DNA from: CAZVKN01 sp964627035
Lineage (GTDB): Bacteria > Electryoneota > AABM5-125-24 > Hatepunaeales > Hatepunaeaceae
DNA length: 64,000 bases
Assembly (NCBI GenBank): GCA_964627035.1
Contig: CAZVKN010000008.1
Span: 1-64,000, forward strand
Direction of reading: 5' to 3'
Each line of letters starts with the position of its first letter. Position 1 is the first letter of the stretch. The notes under the pieces are model-generated. The model was not told where the DNA came from. It did not search any database and worked only from the letters and a program-made list of their open reading frames with translations. Both the position numbers and the translations under genes were made by a program. Below are positions 59,268 to 64,000 of this stretch, in pieces.

Positions 59268-59303
59268 CCGGGAGAATACTCACATCTTAGTGTAATCCAG
59301 GCT

Positions 59304-60479
59304 TCAGAGAAACCGGGGCACGTAACTAATTTGTCGTACTGTCCGGTTGAAACATGTTTTATTCAAAAAGTCTGCAAGAAGTTCGGCTTTAATGAGTGAA
59401 CCCGCCTCGTTCACATGCAGGTGATCCACCCACAATATTCTATCCTTAGGCATCACCTTATCGAAGTCAAACAGAGGAACATTATGCTCTTCACTCAGTT
59501 CTCGCATTACATTTGCATGCTGTACAAGTGCTGTCTGAAAGTGATCAGCCATTAGAAACTCTGTCAACTCTGACTCCGCATGTGGAGAAACAGCCTCCGT
59601 CGCAAGCACGATCTTGATCTCGTTATCACCAGCGATTTGTACGAGATTAGTCAGGTTTCTCTTAAAATACAGCGGAGGATTTTCACCAAGTCTCTGAAGA
59701 TTCATTTCAACTTTGTCAGCCTCTGTGGTGCGGATGTCATCACTCTTCCAGTCTTCAGCCAACATCCAATCCCAAACATCAATTTTCGGTTCTGTCAGAT
59801 GCAGTCCTCGACTGATAACCCGCAGCAGGCAGCTATACTCCCACCAGCTCGTCTTCGGTCTGCTCCAGCATTGTCGGTAGCCGCTGTTGTCAGATCTGTA
59901 GTCATCGGCAAGCCTGCTGTTCACATCATCAATACCGAGACTTACAATCACCAAATCCGGATCTAACTCCAATATTCTATACTGGAAATTGGCGAGAGTC
60001 TCCCAGCTTGTATGACCCGATACACCCGCATTTATCACTTCAACAGTGTCATGACCGGATTTATCACGCAAATTTTGCTGCAATAACACAGGATACGTCT
60101 TGTCATCATCTGCAACATGCGATGAATAGGTTGTCGAGCTGCCGAGCAGCACGATGCGGTACACACTATCCGGTTTTGTCCCTTGAAACTCTTCACCTCG
60201 GTAGCCGAGTGAATTGTGTCTGCACTCACCGCTGACGAAATTTGGTGTCGGATAATAATTCAGGTATGGATGCCCCGAAAACTGCAATGTTAAAGGGTCA
60301 ATCTTACCAATTCTCTCAAATCTCATCACCTGAGCATCGTTCGCAAGAAACCTGAGCCACAATTGCGAAACCATTTCACCGAAAGAGAACAACACAAAAT
60401 AGCTGTACATGAAAATAACAATCATCCACGATTTGGAAATCTTCTTACCCTTTGCAGGGAACTTAATCGCCTGTTTCAT
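59304..60479 (-). CDS. SGNH/GDSL hydrolase-like membrane-anchored protein
   Basis: About 391 residues. One N-terminal membrane helix (MIVIFMYSYFVLFSFGEMV) precedes an SGNH-type domain: block I GSSTTYSS with Ser, block II NAGVSGHTS with Gly, LGIDDVN where GxND is usual, and block V WVDHLHVNEAG with Asp and His. The block III Asn is replaced, so activity may be altered. The start is ATG at 60479 after AAGGTTTGG. It is probably a surface or periplasmic esterase/acyltransferase. Confidence 0.82.
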   Translation of the reverse strand: MKQAIKFPAKGKKISKSWMIVIFMYSYFVLFSFGEMVSQLWLRFLANDAQVMRFERIGKIDPLTLQFSGHPYLNYYPTPNFVSGECRHNSLGYRGEEFQGTKPDSVYRIVLLGSSTTYSSHVADDDKTYPVLLQQNLRDKSGHDTVEVINAGVSGHTSWETLANFQYRILELDPDLVIVSLGIDDVNSRLADDYRSDNSGYRQCWSRPKTSWWEYSCLLRVISRGLHLTEPKIDVWDWMLAEDWKSDDIRTTEADKVEMNLQRLGENPPLYFKRNLTNLVQIAGDNEIKIVLATEAVSPHAESELTEFLMADHFQTALVQHANVMRELSEEHNVPLFDFDKVMPKDRILWVDHLHVNEAGSLIKAELLADFLNKTCFNRTVRQISYVPRFL

Positions 60480-60527
60480 CACCAAACCTTAACTGTGACT
60501 TACACATGACAACTCAATCAATGATTT

Positions 60528-60579
60528 GTAGTCGTGGTTGTCTCAACCGCGACGTCGGGCTTGGGACAAGCCCGACTAC
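60528..60579. repeat. 53-bp double palindrome, gtagtcggg family
   Basis: gtagtcgtggttgtctcaac with gacgtcgggcttgggacaagcccgactac. It lies between the flotillin and SGNH genes. Confidence 0.85.
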
Positions 60580-60623
60580 AGTTAACAATATCAATACTAA
60601 CTTGATATGCTCTCACTCTACTA

Positions 60624-62051
60624 CTAACTATCATCACCCTTGTCTTTCTTCAGATACTTCGTCACATCAACGCCTGTCAGCGATTCAATGACTGACGGCA
60701 CCTGACCTATTACGTCCGCTACCTGCTGGGTGATCTTTGAAGCTCCGGTTGTGCCGTCATTACTGATCAAAGTAACCTTATCAACTTTTGTCAACGGCTC
60801 GGACACAGCACGAGCGATTTCCGGCATCTTGTCAATTATCATCTGAGACATGGCTGCTTCGTTGTAATCGCTATATGACTTTGCTTTCGCAGCCATAGCT
60901 TCCGCCTCCGCCTTACCGAATTCTCTGGTGTATGCAATCCGGCTGATCCCCTCTTCTTTCTTGACAGCTACTTCGGCTTCTCCCTCTGCGCGACGGGCAT
61001 CTGCGCGTCCTTGAGCTTCACTTGCCAGCTTGAATTTCTCGGCTTCAGCTTCAGTCTCAATCTGGAATTTGCGAGCTTCAGCAGGTTTCTTAACCGATGA
61101 CTCAAGCTCCAGTTCACGACGCGTGATCTCCTGCTCCTCAAGTTTGATCGCAGATTCCTTCTCAACCAAACGAGTGGTGTATTCAGCTTTCTTCAACTGA
61201 GCTGATTGCTTATGCTTTTCCAGATCGTATGCAATGTCAGCTTGTGCCTTCTTGCGATTGATTTCAAGTTGGAATTCTGATCTCTTCAGCTCAAAATCCT
61301 TGTTTGCTGAGGCAATTTCTGTTTCAACCTGATATCTGACCACATCGCCCTCTTTTCTTGCCTTTGATGACTGTATGATCGTATCTTTCTCGGCTTCTGC
61401 TTGAGCGATTGCTGCATCACGTTTCACCTGAGCGATGCGTGGAAGACCCAGTGAGTTGAGATAATCCTGTGAATCGAAAATGTCTTTGAGGTTGAATGAC
61501 AGTAGTTCAAGCCCCATCCGTTTCATGTCGGAATCTGCATCCTGCCGAACCTTTCGTGCAAAATCGTCACGATTTTGATAAATTTCTTCGACTTCCATAC
61601 TGCCGAGGGCAGATCTGACATATCCTTCCAGAATATGTCCTGTAACTTCTTTGATCCCCGAACTCCCCCTACCGAGAAACTGCTCCGCAGCACGACGGAT
61701 TGAAGCTTCGCTGGAGGCTATTTTTACCTGAGCTGAGGCTTCAGCAACAATGTGCACCCCCTTACGTGTTAATACCTCAGGAGTTTTGATGGCGACACTG
61801 TACGTCTCCAGAGGCAATACCTGCGCTGTTTCGATAAAGGGCATTACAAACGTACCGCCACCTATGTGCAGACGGTATCCGACTTTTCGTGTGTTTCCAT
61901 CCAAGGCTTGAACCGTACGTTTCCGACCACCGGATACGATCAGCACCTCGTTGGGACCGACTTTTTTATACTGTTTGGCGAGAGCAAATATAATTAAGCC
62001 GAGAATTACTACTATTGTACCGAGTAGAATCAGCAGTGTCACAGTTTCCAT
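60624..62051 (-). CDS. Flotillin-like SPFH protein
   Basis: 475 residues. An N-terminal membrane helix (LLILLGTIVVILGLIIFALA) is followed by an SPFH/band-7 domain (NEVLIVSGGRKRTVQALDG, GLELLSFNLKDIFDSQDY) and a long coiled-coil rich in Ala/Glu/Lys (EAEKFKLASEAQGRADARRA). The C-terminus has MPEIARAVSEPLTKVDKVTLI, typical of flotillins. These proteins scaffold membrane microdomains. A GAGGATAC site precedes ATG. Confidence 0.93.
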   Translation of the reverse strand: METVTLLILLGTIVVILGLIIFALAKQYKKVGPNEVLIVSGGRKRTVQALDGNTRKVGYRLHIGGGTFVMPFIETAQVLPLETYSVAIKTPEVLTRKGVHIVAEASAQVKIASSEASIRRAAEQFLGRGSSGIKEVTGHILEGYVRSALGSMEVEEIYQNRDDFARKVRQDADSDMKRMGLELLSFNLKDIFDSQDYLNSLGLPRIAQVKRDAAIAQAEAEKDTIIQSSKARKEGDVVRYQVETEIASANKDFELKRSEFQLEINRKKAQADIAYDLEKHKQSAQLKKAEYTTRLVEKESAIKLEEQEITRRELELESSVKKPAEARKFQIETEAEAEKFKLASEAQGRADARRAEGEAEVAVKKEEGISRIAYTREFGKAEAEAMAAKAKSYSDYNEAAMSQMIIDKMPEIARAVSEPLTKVDKVTLISNDGTTGASKITQQVADVIGQVPSVIESLTGVDVTKYLKKDKGDDS

Positions 62052-62275
62052 ATTGTATCCTCGTGTTCTATTTTCTGCTTAACGAAAAAACCGACCATTT
62101 TCTTCTATGTATTCAGCGTAATTAGTTCCTACATTCTGAATACATTTCCAATGAATGACCAGCATATCAGGCAATATATTACCACAGATCTCATTAAGCA
62201 ACTAATTTTGTACAAAATGAGGATATTTTTCACAAAGTTACAAACAATAACAGCCGCTTTCAAATAAAAAATTCC

Positions 62276-62304
62276 TTGACATCGTATATTCAATTGCTTA
62301 ACAT
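62276..62304 (+). promoter_or_regulatory. Sigma-70-type promoter upstream of hrcA
   Basis: A perfect -35 TTGACA (62276-62281) and TAACAT (62299-62304) as -10, with 17 bases between. Transcription would start near 62311 and run through the palindromes at 62328 and 62353 into hrcA. The remainder of 62052-62499 holds no gene. Confidence 0.7.
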
Positions 62305-62327
62305 ACAGTCCATGTGAATATAAATTG

Positions 62328-62340
62328 AGAGTGTCACTCT
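62328..62340 (+). promoter_or_regulatory. 13-bp palindrome in the hrcA leader, possible operator
   Basis: agagtg-t-cactct is a perfect palindrome just after the predicted transcription start. CIRCE, the usual HrcA operator, has the opposite order (CACTC...GAGTG with a 9-base gap), so this is not a standard CIRCE. It may be an operator or a short hairpin. Confidence 0.4.
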
Positions 62341-62352
62341 TGTAGTGATTTT

Positions 62353-62405
62353 GTAGTCGGTGTTGTCCTCAACCCCGACGTCGGGCTTGAGACAAGCCCG
62401 ACTAC
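62353..62405. repeat. 53-bp double palindrome, gtagtcggg family
   Basis: gtagtcggtgttgtcctcaac with gtcgggcttgagacaagcccgactac, lying in the predicted 5' leader of hrcA between its promoter and start codon. Confidence 0.85.
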
Positions 62406-62499
62406 AGATGACAAAATTACTAAAATGTTGATGCCTTTATAAATTTATTGCAGTTTTAGTCACTACTGGTTCGCCTGCGGAATCAGTATTTAGGATCTG

Positions 62500-63528
62500 A
62501 TGCAACTTACACTTAGAGAACGCCAAATCTTGCGGTCGGTCGTGCATAACTTTATCCTGACAGCTTCGCCTGTCGGATCGAGGACTCTGACCCGAAGATA
62601 TAACATCGGTCTGTCCCCGGCAACGATTAGGAACACTATGGCAGATCTGGAGGATATGGGTCTCTTGACTCATCCGCATACCTCCGCAGGTCGCACTCCG
62701 ACAGATCTCGGTTACCGGGTGTATGTTGATGATCTGATGCAGATTGAAGGGTTGTCGGACGATATCCGCAAGTCCATCAAAACACAGTTGGAGTCGCTGT
62801 CGTCTGAAGCAAATGCGGTGATGACCAAAGTCAGTGATCTGCTCGCAGAGGTGTCATCACTTCTTGCCGTAATACTTGCACCGGATCTGTCAACCGGTGT
62901 TCTGGAGAAGATCGCTCTTGTTCGAGTTGCAACCGGTCGGATAATGGTTGTAGTGGTGATCAATTCAGGAATGGTGCGAAATATCCTGTTGGAGATGGAT
63001 TCCGAGATCACAGACGAAGAAATTACAAACGCCACTCACATTGTCAATCAGCGACTTGGTGGACTAAGACTGGCGGAGATACCGAGTCACATAACGGCGC
63101 GTCTTGCGGAAGAGAGCCGGAGGAATTCAATAGTCAGGCTGTTTCTTGACTTTCCCGACAAAATATTCTCCTGTCAGCAGGATAGTGAGATGTTTATCGG
63201 CGGCAGGATAAATGTATTAACGCAACCTGAATACAATTCACCCGAGAATGTTCAGGGGATCATTGAACTGATGGAGGACAATGAAATAATTGTCCATCTC
63301 TTAAAGGACAAGGTTGGAACGGAAGGTATCTCAGTCACTATCGGTGAAGAAAACAAAAACGAGCAACTAAAACAGATGAGCGTAATCTCATCAACTTACA
63401 GAGTAGGTGACGTGTTCGGATCAATAGGAATCATCGGACCAACACGGATGAATTACAGCAGCCTGGTAGCGCTGGTAGATTACACATCGAGGACGGTGGG
63501 CAGACAGGCTTCATCCTCAATCAAATAA
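62500..63528 (+). CDS. hrcA: Heat-inducible transcription repressor HrcA
   Basis: 342 residues. The N-terminal winged helix (LRERQILRSVVHNFILTASPVGSRTL, then LSPATIRNTMADLEDMGLL and HTSAGRTPTDLGYRVYVD) is the HrcA signature. The C-terminal dimerisation domain has VVVVINSGMVRN and the closing SSLVALVDYTSRTVG. It represses groE and dnaK operons and is relieved by heat. An AGGAT site precedes ATG. It heads the grpE operon in the plus direction. Confidence 0.95.
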   Translation: MQLTLRERQILRSVVHNFILTASPVGSRTLTRRYNIGLSPATIRNTMADLEDMGLLTHPHTSAGRTPTDLGYRVYVDDLMQIEGLSDDIRKSIKTQLESLSSEANAVMTKVSDLLAEVSSLLAVILAPDLSTGVLEKIALVRVATGRIMVVVVINSGMVRNILLEMDSEITDEEITNATHIVNQRLGGLRLAEIPSHITARLAEESRRNSIVRLFLDFPDKIFSCQQDSEMFIGGRINVLTQPEYNSPENVQGIIELMEDNEIIVHLLKDKVGTEGISVTIGEENKNEQLKQMSVISSTYRVGDVFGSIGIIGPTRMNYSSLVALVDYTSRTVGRQASSSIK

Positions 63529-63575
63529 ACGAATCAAACATAACGAGGGTATTATATTTGTAGTAATGTTCATCT

Positions 63576-63627
63576 GTAGTCGGGCTTGTCTCAAGCCCGA
63601 TGTTGCGGTTGAGACAACCACAACTAC
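63576..63627. repeat. 53-bp double palindrome, gtagtcggg family
   Basis: gtagtcgggcttgtctcaag with gcggttgagacaaccacaactac, in the gap between hrcA and grpE. If both are in one transcript the hairpin lies inside the messenger. Confidence 0.85.
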
Positions 63628-63650
63628 AAAATTGGTACTCTAAACATAAA

Positions 63651-64000
63651 ATGACAAAGATCAAAAATAAAGTCGAAAATAAAAACGGAGAAGCTGGCAC
63701 TGAAGAACTCCATAATAAAGAGAGTGAAGCCAAACAATCTGAAAAGAATGATGTAAAGAAGAAGAAAAAGGACAAGAAAAAATCAAAAGACAAGGGTAAA
63801 AAGAAAGGCGGTAAGAAGAAATCCGACAAAAAAGCCGCTGAGAAAAAGATAGAGGAGCTTGATAAAGAGCTGGCAATTGAAAAAGACAAGCGGCTCAGAA
63901 ACCTCGCGGAGTTTGACAATTTCCGTCGGCGTTCAAGATCCGATCTGAAGCTGCTGACCCAAAACGCAACGGAGAGAGTGTTGCTTCAGATGCTGCCTGT
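63651..64000 (+). CDS. grpE: Co-chaperone GrpE, 3' end beyond the window
   Basis: Partial: 116 codons from ATG 63651 to the window edge. A long Lys/Glu-rich N-terminus (KKKKKDKKKSKDKGKKKGGK) precedes the GrpE core: EELDKELAIEKDKRLRNLAEF and DNFRRRSRSDL. GrpE is the nucleotide-exchange factor for DnaK. The usual order hrcA-grpE-dnaK suggests dnaK follows. The basic N-terminal extension is longer than in most GrpE proteins. Confidence 0.9.
   Translation, partial: MTKIKNKVENKNGEAGTEELHNKESEAKQSEKNDVKKKKKDKKKSKDKGKKKGGKKKSDKKAAEKKIEELDKELAIEKDKRLRNLAEFDNFRRRSRSDLKLLTQNATERVLLQMLP

Noticed and set aside
62328..62340. CIRCE element upstream of hrcA
   Set aside because: The palindrome has GAGTG before CACTC with a one-base centre, opposite to the CIRCE layout; no TTAGCACTC-N9-GAGTGCTAA was found.
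63521..63919. 132-codon Ser/Phe-rich frame on the minus strand at the end of the window
   Set aside because: It is the complement of the Lys-rich start of grpE; the composition is a by-product of AAG/AAA codons read backwards.

Overview
The window looks like one long chromosomal stretch of an uncultured, obligately anaerobic bacterium with middling G+C. Lipoprotein signal peptides, a flotillin, HrcA-GrpE and an HflX GTPase point to an ordinary bacterial chromosome, probably from a Gram-negative-type lineage. Scattered four-helix-bundle, RAYT, HicAB, HepT and DUF2283 genes are typical of candidate-phylum genomes. The lineage cannot be named from the sequence alone. No rRNA, tRNA or CRISPR array was seen. 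Almost every gene from 621 to 55231 is on the minus strand; 55440-56608 and 62500-64000 are on the plus strand.

The main content (about 5.2-39.8 kb) is a dispersed gene set for anaerobic benzoyl-CoA degradation with a class I, ATP-dependent, bzd-type benzoyl-CoA reductase. Read in the direction of transcription (descending coordinates): a divergent beta-oxidation pair (thiolase and a 3-hydroxyacyl-CoA dehydrogenase/hydratase fusion); a homocitrate/isopropylmalate-synthase-like enzyme overlapping the ring hydrolase Oah; an SDR; a thiolase; DUF2889; dienoyl-CoA hydratase Dch; BzdN; an interruption of four accessory genes; BzdO, BzdP, BzdQ, ferredoxin; a large NuoG/GltD-type oxidoreductase; a GNAT and a small Cys-rich protein; the dehydrogenase Had; a STAS protein coupled to an acyl-CoA dehydrogenase; a GltD/ferredoxin fusion; and a pyruvate:ferredoxin oxidoreductase alpha subunit. 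Together these can take benzoyl-CoA through dearomatisation, hydration, oxidation, ring opening and beta-oxidation to acetyl-CoA, with two flavin/iron-sulfur oxidoreductases available to supply low-potential electrons. No benzoate-CoA ligase and no PorB catalytic subunit lie in the window.

From 39.8 to 55.2 kb the content is mixed: an MvaI/BcnI-type restriction-modification set with a second methyltransferase-Mrr fusion, a LeuC/LeuD-type hydro-lyase split by a MarR regulator, two HicAB modules, a RAYT transposase with REP-like palindromes, a YcaQ-like glycosylase, TPR and VanZ-Mth938 membrane proteins and an isocitrate/isopropylmalate-type dehydrogenase. From 55.4 kb to the end come OsmC, a methyltransferase, an aminotransferase fused to an HprK-like domain, an SGNH-type protein, a flotillin, and hrcA with the start of grpE.

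The intergenic spaces are full of palindromic repeats of several families, often nested one inside another. One family has entered two coding regions in the same reading frame, including the [2Fe-2S] loop of the large oxidoreductase. Other signs of genome plasticity are a four-helix-bundle gene inside 30-bp inverted repeats, a leftover had 3' end, a chimeric VOC protein and frameshifts in hepT and in the four-helix-bundle gene.
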